The notes beneath the pieces are model-generated. The model made no database searches. It had not been told where the DNA came from and was given only the letters and a program-made list of their open reading frames with translations. A DNA stretch of 64,000 bases from Xiheimicrobium sp052034585 (lineage in GTDB: Bacteria; Myxococcota; Myxococcia; Myxococcales; Myxococcaceae): the NCBI GenBank assembly GCA_052034585.1, contig JBPOIJ010000069.1, forward strand, positions 1 through 64,000, written 5' to 3'. The translations under genes and the position numbers were made by a program. This document shows positions 37,549-45,057 of this stretch, one piece after another (the stretch's first letter is position 1; each line of letters starts with the position of its first letter).

Positions 37549-38826
37549 GGTGCGCTCCTCGTGGCAGCGGTCCTTGAAGTACGCCTTGTCCGAGTAGAAC
37601 TCGCGCCACAGCCGCAGGTAGCCCTGGGTCACCTGGTCGGGCGTGAGCTGCTTGGGTTGGTACACGCAGTTCGCGTCGTTGTAGCGGTACCACTCGTACG
37701 AGAGGATTCGGCCTTCGCTCTCGAGCCGCTTGAACGACGGCGTGCCCGGGTACGGCGTGAAGATGGCGAACTCGGCCTTGCGAATGCCGGACTTCTTGGC
37801 GAACTCGAGCATGCGGTCGACCGTCGCCAGGTCGTCGTCGTCCTGCCCGTAGAGGAACGAGGTGTACGGCTCGATGTCGGCCTCGAAGCACTTCGCGATG
37901 GCCCGGTACGCGCGCTCGAGCTGCCGCTCGTCGTTGCCGGTGAAGGCGCGCATGGTGACCGGGTCGAAGCCGCCCACGAGGTAGAACATCTTCACTCCGG
38001 CGCGGCGGGCCTTGTGGAGCAGCTCGATGGGCGTCGCGAGGATCATCGGCATCGAGATGCCGACGTAGCTGACCGACGCTTCCTTCCCCTCGGCGATGAG
38101 GTGATCGAACAGGCTCTCGAGCAGCCGGTTGCCCTTGCCGGGGAGCCACGAGGTGTCCTCGGTGAGACAGGCGCGCTTGCCGCGGCGGCCGAGCTGGTCG
38201 AGCTGGTTCACCACGTGCGCGAGCGGAAACTCCCGCAGCTGCTTCGTCATCGAGACGGGGAGGATGCACGAATGACACGACAGCGGGCAGCCACGCGAGA
38301 GCTGCACCGGGTAGTCGTCGGGGTGGAAGGCCGCGCCTTCGTTGTCGATGTAGAGCGAGACGCGTGGGGCGGGCAGGCTCCCCAAGTCGACGGGAATGCG
38401 CTCGTAGCGGCGCTGGAGCCCGCCGGCCTCGAAGTCCTTCAGCAGCTGGAGCCAGGCGCCTTCCCCTTCACCCACCACCACCGCGTCGACGTGCTCGAGC
38501 ACGAGGTGCGGCATCGCGGTGGTGAAGAGGCCTCCAGCGACCGTCGGCTTGCCTTGGGCGCGGAAGTAGTCGGCGAGCTCCATGCCTCGGGTCGCGGCCG
38601 CGGTGAAGAACGAGAGCGCCACCAGGTCGGCGTCGGTGGGCCGGTCGGCGGAGGTGAGCCGGTCGTCGCGGAACTCCACCTGCCAGTGCGGCGGCAGCAC
38701 GGCGGCGAGGGCGGCGATGCCGAGCGAGGGCGAGCCGAGGTACTCGTTCATCGGCACGTACTCGAGCAGCTCGGGGTGCGCCTGGGCGTGTCGTTGGAAG
38801 CGGGGGTAGACGAAGAGGACCTTCAT
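37537..38826 (-). CDS. B12-binding-domain radical SAM enzyme
   Basis: 429 residues. The N-terminal Rossmann-like domain (about 1-140: KVLFVYPRF, DADLVALSFFTAAA, TVAGGLFTTAMPHL, VVGEGEGAW) matches the cobalamin-binding module of class B radical SAM proteins; the DxHxxG motif is absent, as is usual in this class. The radical SAM domain has Cys180, Cys184 and Cys187 (CPLSCHSC) and the late motif FAIFTPYPGTP. Class B enzymes include methyltransferases and ring-forming enzymes. Its ATG overlaps the stop of the dehydrogenase gene. As last gene of the operon it probably modifies an acyl chain; this is inferred from context. Confidence 0.87.
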   Translation of the reverse strand: MKVLFVYPRFQRHAQAHPELLEYVPMNEYLGSPSLGIAALAAVLPPHWQVEFRDDRLTSADRPTDADLVALSFFTAAATRGMELADYFRAQGKPTVAGGLFTTAMPHLVLEHVDAVVVGEGEGAWLQLLKDFEAGGLQRRYERIPVDLGSLPAPRVSLYIDNEGAAFHPDDYPVQLSRGCPLSCHSCILPVSMTKQLREFPLAHVVNQLDQLGRRGKRACLTEDTSWLPGKGNRLLESLFDHLIAEGKEASVSYVGISMPMILATPIELLHKARRAGVKMFYLVGGFDPVTMRAFTGNDERQLERAYRAIAKCFEADIEPYTSFLYGQDDDDLATVDRMLEFAKKSGIRKAEFAIFTPYPGTPSFKRLESEGRILSYEWYRYNDANCVYQPKQLTPDQVTQGYLRLWREFYSDKAYFKDRCHEERTIQF

Positions 38827-40301
38827 GGAGTGGCTCCTGCGGCGCGGCGTGGGTGAGAAGGAACGTCGAGGCCCAACACGCTCGCGATGAGCGAGTCGTC
38901 GGCGGTGACTTCGGAGGCGAGCTGCACCGAGCGCAGCGCCTCGAGGTGCAGCAGCTCGGCCGAGGCGAGGTGCTCGGCACGTTGGGTGGCCTGGGCACGC
39001 CGGTTGGCCGCCGCCGCAGCCTCGACCCACTGCGTGGCCGTTCCCAGCGCGTGGAGGAGCCGTGGGGTGCGGAAGATGCGCAGCTTGTGCTGATCGGCCC
39101 AGCGCCGGGTGAGCGCGGTGAGCTCGTGCTCGGCCTTCGTCGCGTCGGCGGCCGTCGTGCGCTTGCGCGCCAGCTCCGAGGCGCCGAGGTGGGTCAGCAG
39201 CACGTCGTTGGCGCCCTCGAAGATGCGGGTGACGCGAACGTCACGGAGCACCAGCGCCACGCCGGTGTCTTCGATGAAGCCCAAGGCGCCGTGGAGCTGC
39301 ACGGCTTCGTCGCAGATCCACCCTGCGCCCTCGCTGCAGAACACCTTCGCGGAGAGCGAGGCGACCGCGAGCGCGTCGTCTTCGGTCTGGAGCGTGGTGT
39401 GTGCGACGAGCGCTTCCATCGCGAAGAGCCGGGCGCGGAGCCGGGCGAGGCGCTCTCGCACGACGTCTTGGGCGGCGAGCGGCTTGCCGAACTGGGTGCG
39501 CTGGTGAACGTGCTCGGTGGCCTTCTCGAGCGTCCACGCCGCGGCGCCACAACACCCGGCCGACATGAGGGTGCGACCCCAGGACAGAATGTGCGCCAGC
39601 ATTCGCGCGCCCTGGCCGGGTTCTCCGAGGAGCCGCTCGCGCGGGAGCCGGCAGTCTTCGAAGAGGAGGCCGGTCGTCGAGGAGCCGCGGAGCCCCAGCT
39701 TGTGCTCCTCGCGCTGCACGGTGAAGCCCGGGTCGGAGGGCTCGACGAGGACGACGCTCTGCCCGCGCTCGGCGCCGCCCAAGCCCGGACTCGAGACCGC
39801 GACGGTGAAGAGGCCAGCGAAGGCGCCGTTGGTGACGTAGCTCTTCTCGCCCGAGACCGAGAGCGCGCCGTTCACTTCGCGTGCGACGGTGCGCAGGAGC
39901 GTCAGGTCGCTGCCGGCGCCCGGTTCGGTGGTGGAGAACGCCGCGATGCGCGCACCCGTGGAGAGCTCGGGCAGATACCGGGCGTGCTGCGCCGGCGTTC
40001 CCCAGCGCACGAGGCCGCGGGTGCCGAGGCCGAGGTGGAGGCCGACCGAGACCGCGACCGAGCGGTCATGCCTCGCCATCGCCGCCACCACGTCACAGGC
40101 GTCGAAGAGCGAGAGCCCGCTCCCGCCGTGTTCGACGGGGAGCGTGAGCCCGAAGACGCCCAGCTCGCCGAGGCCGCTCAAGACCTCCTTGGGGATCTTC
40201 GCGTTCGCGTCGATGGCGCGGGCGTCGAGTGAGGCGCGGCCGAAGCGGTCGACCTGCTCGATGAGGGCCTGGACGACGTCGCTGCGCGCCTCGGGTAACA
40301 C
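38823..40301 (-). CDS. Acyl-CoA dehydrogenase-like enzyme
   Basis: 492 residues, longer than the usual 380-400 because of about 100 extra C-terminal residues (EHELTALTRRWADQ onward). The FAD domain is standard: ELGVFGLTLPVEHGG, FSTTEPGAGSDLT, SYVTNGAFAGLF, the KLGLRGSSTTGL strand, HQRTQFGKPLAAQDVV and IFEGANDVLL, in which Glu is the catalytic base of most members. It would introduce a double bond into a CoA- or ACP-bound acyl chain. It sits one base after the ACP gene and overlaps the radical SAM gene by four bases. Confidence 0.9.
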   Translation of the reverse strand: MLPEARSDVVQALIEQVDRFGRASLDARAIDANAKIPKEVLSGLGELGVFGLTLPVEHGGSGLSLFDACDVVAAMARHDRSVAVSVGLHLGLGTRGLVRWGTPAQHARYLPELSTGARIAAFSTTEPGAGSDLTLLRTVAREVNGALSVSGEKSYVTNGAFAGLFTVAVSSPGLGGAERGQSVVLVEPSDPGFTVQREEHKLGLRGSSTTGLLFEDCRLPRERLLGEPGQGARMLAHILSWGRTLMSAGCCGAAAWTLEKATEHVHQRTQFGKPLAAQDVVRERLARLRARLFAMEALVAHTTLQTEDDALAVASLSAKVFCSEGAGWICDEAVQLHGALGFIEDTGVALVLRDVRVTRIFEGANDVLLTHLGASELARKRTTAADATKAEHELTALTRRWADQHKLRIFRTPRLLHALGTATQWVEAAAAANRRAQATQRAEHLASAELLHLEALRSVQLASEVTADDSLIASVLGLDVPSHPRRAAGATP

Positions 40302-40302
40302 C

Positions 40303-40560
40303 TCAGGCCGCCTTCTTCGCGAGGAAGACCTTCACCAGCTCGATGGTGTCGCCCACCGTGTGCACGTCGGCCACGTCCTCGACGCCCACCTCGAGCTCGA
40401 AGTCCTCGGCGAGCATCGAGAGCAGCTCCATCGACGAGACCGAGTCCATGCCGAGGTCGTCGCGCAGCCGCTGCTCGCGCTTGATGTCCTTCTCCTTCAC
40501 CGGGACGAGCTGAGCGATGAGGTGGACGACGCGGGTGTCGATGTCGGTGGTGGCGGTCAT
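40303..40560 (-). CDS. Acyl carrier protein
   Basis: 85 residues from the ATG at 40560, which overlaps the SDR stop (ATGA); the longer frame is an artefact. The phosphopantetheine site is Ser40 in LGMDSVSSMEL, where DSL-type has become DSV. Acidic helices II and III (MLAEDFELEV, DTIELVKVFL) are typical of dedicated ACPs. It presumably carries the acyl chain loaded by the AMP ligase three genes upstream. Confidence 0.92.
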   Translation of the reverse strand: MTATTDIDTRVVHLIAQLVPVKEKDIKREQRLRDDLGMDSVSSMELLSMLAEDFELEVGVEDVADVHTVGDTIELVKVFLAKKAA

Positions 40561-41582
40561 GTGGACTCCTTGGACTTCGGGGGAAGGAAACGAACGCGGC
40601 GGGCCCACTCGTCGAAGTCGCGCAGGGTGACGTCGAGCGGGCGGTAGGTGAGCCCCAGCGCGGTGCGGGAGAGGGCGGCGTCGATGCGAGGGCCGTGGAC
40701 GATGAGGTCGACCAGCTCGCGGGCGAGGGCAGGGCGTGGGCCTCCCGAGGCGGCGCGGTGCTCCTCGGCGTCGGCGAGCGCGAGCGCGGCTTCGTCACTC
40801 AGCGGCGGAGGCGCCTTCACCCCGTAGAACGTCGCGGCGGTCTCGAGCAGGTGTTGGAGACGCACGCTCTCGGTGGCGAGCAACACCCGACGAGGTGGCG
40901 AGGGGAGCGTTCCGAGCGCACGAACGCCGTTGGCCACGTCGCGCACGTCGACCCAGCTGACCCAGCCGTCGGGGTGGGGCACGTCCAGGCCGCGGCCGAG
41001 GCCGATGAGCATCGCCGAGGTGCCGACCCGCAAGTCCCACGGGCCGAGGCAGGCGCCAGGGCAGGCGACGACGACCTCGAGCCGGTCTTCGGCGAGCGCG
41101 CGCGCTTCGAGGTGCCACTTCAGGTCGTGGTAGGTGCCCCACGGCGGCGGCGAGGCGAAGAGGTCGGCCTCGGTCGAGAGCGCTCCGTCGGGGCGCGGCG
41201 CGACGGTGGCGGTCGAGGAGACGTAGACGAGCCGGCGAACGTGCGCGCGGGCCGCCGCGTCGAGCACGCGCTCGAGTCGCTCGAGGCCGAGGGCGCGCTC
41301 CTTGGGCAGGTCGAGGGAGAGGCGCGGGTAGTGGCCGCCGAGATGGAAGACGGTCTCCACGCCGCGCATGGCCTCGTCGAGCGACTCGGGCGCGTCGAAG
41401 TCGGCCTGCACGAGCGGCACCTTCCGCTGGCGGAGCGCGAGCACGTTGGTGCGCTGGCGACGGCCGCAGCGAGGTGACTGGCCCGAGGCGATGAGCGCGT
41501 CGACGAGGTTGAGGCCGAGGAAGCCGGCGGCACCGAGCACGAGGGACGGCGCGCTCTGAGACTGGGCTGCAGTCGCCGTCAC
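40557..41582 (-). CDS. NAD(P)-dependent epimerase/SDR (extended, 3-beta-HSD-like)
   Basis: 341 residues from a GTG at 41582. The dinucleotide motif is GAAGFLG (17-23), with catalytic Ser122/123 (VSST) and Tyr151-x3-Lys155 (YHDLK), as in extended SDR enzymes such as dihydroflavonol reductase, 3-beta-HSD and the ceramide-pathway reductase. It probably reduces a keto group or epimerises a hydroxyl. The GTG overlaps the small repeat ORF's stop (GTGA). The ACP follows with another four-base overlap. A longer open frame upstream to 41801 is not needed. Confidence 0.85.
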   Translation of the reverse strand: MTATAAQSQSAPSLVLGAAGFLGLNLVDALIASGQSPRCGRRQRTNVLALRQRKVPLVQADFDAPESLDEAMRGVETVFHLGGHYPRLSLDLPKERALGLERLERVLDAAARAHVRRLVYVSSTATVAPRPDGALSTEADLFASPPPWGTYHDLKWHLEARALAEDRLEVVVACPGACLGPWDLRVGTSAMLIGLGRGLDVPHPDGWVSWVDVRDVANGVRALGTLPSPPRRVLLATESVRLQHLLETAATFYGVKAPPPLSDEAALALADAEEHRAASGGPRPALARELVDLIVHGPRIDAALSRTALGLTYRPLDVTLRDFDEWARRVRFLPPKSKEST

Positions 41583-41857
41583 CGGGCACCTCGAACAGTC
41601 GATGAAGTGGCGACGAAGCCGCCCGACACCGTGCTCGCTGCGGGCGAGGTCAGCCGACTGACTGCGTTCCACGCGCATGGACCAGCTGACGTCGAAGAGT
41701 CGGGCGCTGTCGCTGGTCCATGGCCGAAGGTCGTCGCGTCGTCCGCGGGTGCCGAGCCGCGCTCCTCGCCGCCCAGTCGAATGGAGACCGCCAGCACGCA
41801 TGGACCAGCTGAAGTTCCAAATTCGTGCACTCTTGCTGGTCCATGCTCGGCCGTCAT
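41579..41857 (-). CDS. 92-residue repeat ORF, coupled at both ends
   Basis: A small ORF whose ATG overlaps the AMP-ligase stop (41854-41857) and whose TGA overlaps the SDR start (41579-41582). The protein has two repeats 41 residues apart: HGPA-x8-TSAGPC, then AVS and RL. Both repeats are coded by perfect inverted repeats (separate entry). Within the repeats the codons are unusual here (CAT, GGA, CCA, GCT, GGT instead of G/C-ending ones), while the rest has normal G/C third positions. It could be a real small protein, or a translated leader carrying RNA hairpins. No similarity was recognised. An untranslated spacer is also possible. Confidence 0.5.
   Translation of the reverse strand: MTAEHGPARVHEFGTSAGPCVLAVSIRLGGEERGSAPADDATTFGHGPATAPDSSTSAGPCAWNAVSRLTSPAASTVSGGFVATSSTVRGAR
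41676..41722. repeat. Hairpin repeat, copy 1
   Basis: Arms CATGGACCAGC (41676-41686) and GCTGGTCCATG (41712-41722) are exact complements around a 25-base loop. The same 11-base arms and an equal loop length occur at 41799-41845, 123 bases away, although the two loops match at only about 15 of 25 positions. Conserved stems with divergent loops suggest selection on structure, or on a paired binding site. Confidence 0.8.
41799..41845. repeat. Hairpin repeat, copy 2
   Basis: Arms CATGGACCAGC and GCTGGTCCATG with a 25-base loop (41810-41834); a further G-C pair extends it to 41798-41846. It lies 11 bases after the small ORF's ATG on the transcribed strand. Sequences flanking both copies also match weakly, so the repeat unit is about 120 bases and probably arose by an old tandem duplication. 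Confidence 0.8.
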
Positions 41858-43416
41858 GGCGTGGCCCTCGCGTACCGGGCCGAGCATTCCTTCCGACGCA
41901 GCTTCCCGCTCGTGGTGCGCGGGAGCGCTCCGGCGCCGACCAGCTCGACCCGGTCGACCATCACGCCGAGCTCGGCGCTCACCCGCCCGCGGATTCGGTC
42001 GACCAGCCCTTCCGGCGTCGTGCGGCGCTGCTCCACCACCACCACCAGCGCTTCCTGATTCGTCGTGCTGTCGTCGACCGAGAAGGCCACCACGCCGTTC
42101 GGCGGAGGATCTGCCACCTCGGCGACCACCCGCTCGATGTCGGCGGGATGGAACTTGCGGCCCATCTTGATGATGAGCTCCTTCTCGCGGCCGGTCAGGT
42201 AGAGCCGCCCATCGCGAACGAGCCCGCGGTCACCGGTGAAGAGCCAGCCATCGCGCAACGCCCGCACCGTCGACACGGCGTCTTCGAAGTAGCCGGACAT
42301 CACCATCGGCCCGTGCACGCAGACTTCACCTTCGACGTTCTCCTCGACGACCTCGCCGCTCGGGTCCCGCACCGCCACCGAGACGCCGCGCAACGGCGTT
42401 CCCACCGAGGGCACGACGCGCGAGTCGAGGGAGACGTCAGCGTCTGGGCTCCCCTCGGCTTGGAACGTCACGCCCAACACGTTCTCGGCGAGGCCGTAGA
42501 CCGGCCGCACCACTCCGCGGCGGAGCCCGCAGGCCGCGAAGGTGCTCTCGAAGCGCTCGATGGTGGCGCGGTGCACCGGCTCGGAGCCGTCGAGCATCGA
42601 CCGGAGCGACGACAGCTCGAGGTCCTTCGGCTTCACCCGCCGCAGCACCAGCTCGAACGCGAAGTTGGGCGCCACCGTCAACGTCGCCTTCACCTTCGAG
42701 CACGCCTCGAGCCACTTCGACGGCCGGAGGAGGAACTCGCCCGGCTGCATCACGTGCACGGTGAAGCGCGCCGCCAACGAGGTGAGCATCACGCCCACGA
42801 GGCCCATGTCGTGGAAGAACGGCAGCCACGACACGCCGACGTCGTTCGAGGTGAGCGCGAGCCCTTCGGCCATCGCGAGGGCCGACAGCGCGGCCGCGCG
42901 CGGAGCAATCATCGCCCCACGTGGACGACCGGTGCTCCCCGACGAGAACTGAATGAAGGCGACCGGCCCCTCGAGGGGCGCACCGTCGATTGGCTGCTCC
43001 GCGGGCGCGCTGCAGAGGGGGAGCCCCACGCCCTTCGCGGCCTCCGGCGCACACACCACCTTCGCCTGACAGGCCTCGAGCAGCAGCTTCGCACCGGCCG
43101 GGAGGTCGGCGGCGAGCGAGGTCGCGGGCCAGGGCACCGGAACGGCGGCTGCACCGAGCCACTGGCTGCCGAAGAAGGCGCCGACGAAGTCACGGCCGTT
43201 GGGGAAGAAGACGGCGACGCGATCTCCGATTCCGACGCCGCACTCGGCGAGGCGCGCGGCCCAGCGACGGGCGAGCGACTCCACTTCGTCGAACCGCAGC
43301 ACGTCGGCCCCGAAGACGAGCCACGGACGAGCGTCGTGCGAGCTGGAGGCGAGCCACTCCATCATCGAGGGCGAACCGGAAGGCGCCGGGGCACCATCGA
43401 GGAGGGCCTTCGTCAT
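41854..43416 (-). CDS. Fatty-acyl-AMP ligase / acyl-ACP synthetase
   Basis: 520 residues, ANL superfamily. The ATP loop is SSGSTGRPRGA, followed by PVYGLAENVLG, TGDRGLVRDGRLYLTGREKELIIKMG (given in part: FTGDRGLV, TGREKELI), GRKFHPADIE and a C-terminal TTSGKLRRKE with the catalytic Lys. The HPADIE ending after GRxKELII is typical of the FAAL branch, which passes acyl-AMP to an ACP rather than CoA. It probably loads the ACP of this operon. The start overlaps the 30-codon ORF and the stop overlaps the 92-codon ORF. Confidence 0.92.
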   Translation of the reverse strand: MTKALLDGAPAPSGSPSMMEWLASSSHDARPWLVFGADVLRFDEVESLARRWAARLAECGVGIGDRVAVFFPNGRDFVGAFFGSQWLGAAAVPVPWPATSLAADLPAGAKLLLEACQAKVVCAPEAAKGVGLPLCSAPAEQPIDGAPLEGPVAFIQFSSGSTGRPRGAMIAPRAAALSALAMAEGLALTSNDVGVSWLPFFHDMGLVGVMLTSLAARFTVHVMQPGEFLLRPSKWLEACSKVKATLTVAPNFAFELVLRRVKPKDLELSSLRSMLDGSEPVHRATIERFESTFAACGLRRGVVRPVYGLAENVLGVTFQAEGSPDADVSLDSRVVPSVGTPLRGVSVAVRDPSGEVVEENVEGEVCVHGPMVMSGYFEDAVSTVRALRDGWLFTGDRGLVRDGRLYLTGREKELIIKMGRKFHPADIERVVAEVADPPPNGVVAFSVDDSTTNQEALVVVVEQRRTTPEGLVDRIRGRVSAELGVMVDRVELVGAGALPRTTSGKLRRKECSARYARATP

Positions 43417-43505
43417 GCGCCCGCTCCAGCTCGAGTCGCCTGCGTTCGACGGCGCGTGAAGCCGCCAACCAACGGGACCGGGCCTGAGAGGAGTTGCTTC
43501 GTCAT
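43413..43505 (-). CDS. 30-residue micro-ORF, coupled at both ends
   Basis: Runs from an ATG that overlaps the stop of the NnrS-like gene (43502-43505) to a TGA that overlaps the AMP-ligase ATG (43413-43416). Its last residues ATRAGAGA echo the end of the NnrS-like protein (TIRVGASA), and its start MTKQLL echoes the AMP-ligase start MTKALL. The DNA around the two stop/start junctions is near-identical (GGAGCG-R-GCGCATGACGAAG). It therefore looks like an 89-base tandem duplication of the gene junction. The product may have no function beyond keeping translation coupled. Confidence 0.45.
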   Translation of the reverse strand: MTKQLLSGPVPLVGGFTRRRTQATRAGAGA

Positions 43506-44815
43506 GCGCTCGCTCCGACCCGAATCGTCACCAGGGCCGCCCGCGCGTCACGGTCCTTTCGAGCGCGAGCCCCAGCGAGCAAGGTGCGCGCGAAGCAGAA
43601 CCCGACGAGGCTGACGCCGACCAACGCGAGCGGACCCGAGAGCCCGACGAGCACGCGGGTGACGAGACCGAGCGGCGCGAGGCCGACCACGCGCAGCCCC
43701 GCCGCGAGGATGACGGTCGCGACGCCAGCGTCGTAGAGGCCGTGCGAGGGCATCTGCACCGCCTCGAAGCTCGGCACCATGCGGCCGGCGAAGCCGAAGA
43801 TGGCGAGCTGCATCGCTCCGAGGGTGAAGGCATGTCGGGTCGCGTCGTCGAAGCGCGCCGGCAAGGGAACGCCGAGGAGCGCCAGCGGCTTCACCACCAG
43901 GAGGAGCGCGGTGACGGCGGTGAAGGCCCACGCGCTCACCATCGCGAGTCGAACCGCGGGGCCTCCAGGCAGTCCAGGGCTCGGCCGCTGCCACGGACGA
44001 ACGACGACGATGAGGGCGACGAGGCCGGCGCCTCCGAGGCCCGAGAGCCAGGTGAGGCCCGCGCCAGGGAAGAGGCTCTCGACGACCAACGCCGCGACGC
44101 CGAGCTGCCAGGCGACGAAGCCGACCCGCTGCCGCGTGGGGAGCGCCCGCTCGATTCGCATCGTGCACGCGCCCGCTCGAAGGCTGATCCCGAACACCCA
44201 GCTGGAGGAGCCGCCGAACAACGCCGCCGCGGTCACCGCCGAGAAGGGCACCCGTTGGAAGAGGAGGCCGAGCGGCGTGGCGCCGAGCGACTGCCCGAGC
44301 TGCCACCCCACCAGGAGCACGGAGGCGAAGGTCCACCAGGCCGTCCCCGCGAGGACGAAGGCGGGGAGGAGATCGCCGACGACCTGCCGCTCGCGGAACA
44401 AGGTGACGATGAAGATCAGCCAGGCGCCCATCGCGAGCAGCACGAGGAACGCGCCGACGGCTCCGAACGCGCTGCTGCCCGGAAGGAGCCGACCCAGCCG
44501 GCCGAGGCAGAGCGCGACGACGCCGCCGATGCCGCTCACGCTGATCAGCCGAACGAGCTGATCACTCGGCAGCCGCCCTCCGAGGAGGCGAGGCGCGAGG
44601 TGGAGCGAGACGCCCGCGGTCAGCAACCAGACGAAGCCGAACAACTGCGCGAGCGCGTGCGACTGGTGGTGCTCGATCGGCACCGGCCGACCCGACACCT
44701 GAATCGACCAGAGGTTCAGCGCCCCGTTGAGCGCGCCGAGGAGCACGGTGAAGCCGAGCGCCGCCCAGAGGAAGGGGACCCACGCTGGGCGGAGCTGGCG
44801 CGGCATCACTCGCAT
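43502..44815 (-). CDS. NnrS-like polytopic membrane protein
   Basis: 437 residues with about twelve membrane helices. His-rich helix starts (HHQSHALAQLFGFVWLLTAG, given in part: HHQSHA, FGFVWLLTAG; also HLAPRLLGG and RHAFTLGAMQLAIFGFAGR) resemble the NnrS family of haem- and copper-binding membrane proteins linked to NO tolerance. The match is by pattern only, so a divergent haem-copper protein or a membrane lipid enzyme cannot be excluded. It is the first gene of the operon and is preceded by a highly structured leader. Confidence 0.7.
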   Translation of the reverse strand: MRVMPRQLRPAWVPFLWAALGFTVLLGALNGALNLWSIQVSGRPVPIEHHQSHALAQLFGFVWLLTAGVSLHLAPRLLGGRLPSDQLVRLISVSGIGGVVALCLGRLGRLLPGSSAFGAVGAFLVLLAMGAWLIFIVTLFRERQVVGDLLPAFVLAGTAWWTFASVLLVGWQLGQSLGATPLGLLFQRVPFSAVTAAALFGGSSSWVFGISLRAGACTMRIERALPTRQRVGFVAWQLGVAALVVESLFPGAGLTWLSGLGGAGLVALIVVVRPWQRPSPGLPGGPAVRLAMVSAWAFTAVTALLLVVKPLALLGVPLPARFDDATRHAFTLGAMQLAIFGFAGRMVPSFEAVQMPSHGLYDAGVATVILAAGLRVVGLAPLGLVTRVLVGLSGPLALVGVSLVGFCFARTLLAGARARKDRDARAALVTIRVGASA

Positions 44816-44884
44816 GGCCCGCGCGCGATGCAGCAGCGATGCCGAAACGAGCTCCCTCGGAGAGAGGCGCGGCGAGCCGTGAGA

Positions 44885-45030
44885 TCGTTTCGTGCTGAAA
44901 CGAAGAGAAACTGAGGTGGATCAACCGCCTCAGGAGCGGCGCCGCACGAGTTGCACACACACCCACCTTCGGCGCGGAACCTGCGCCGAACGAGCGGGAC
45001 TACGCAGGGACGACGAGGTCGTGCAACTCG
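44885..45030 (-). promoter_or_regulatory. Array of inverted repeats, operon leader
   Basis: Three elements in order on the transcribed strand: an outer ten-base perfect stem (44947-44956 with 45021-45030) enclosing an eight-base hairpin TTCGGCGC/GCGCCGAA (44968-44990); a CTGAGG stem with an internal extension (44911-44933); and TCGTTTC/GAAACGA (44885-44903). They lie 70-215 bases before the NnrS-like start. This may be a structured RNA leader. The inner hairpin could instead end the upstream DUF2330 transcript. Confidence 0.5.
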
Positions 45031-45057
45031 AACGCCGGGTGCTTCGCGTGAGCGCGG

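Noticed and set aside
41677..43614. A plus-strand 645-codon frame opposite the AMP ligase
   Set aside because: The AMP ligase on the minus strand has all ANL motifs; the opposite frame has none.
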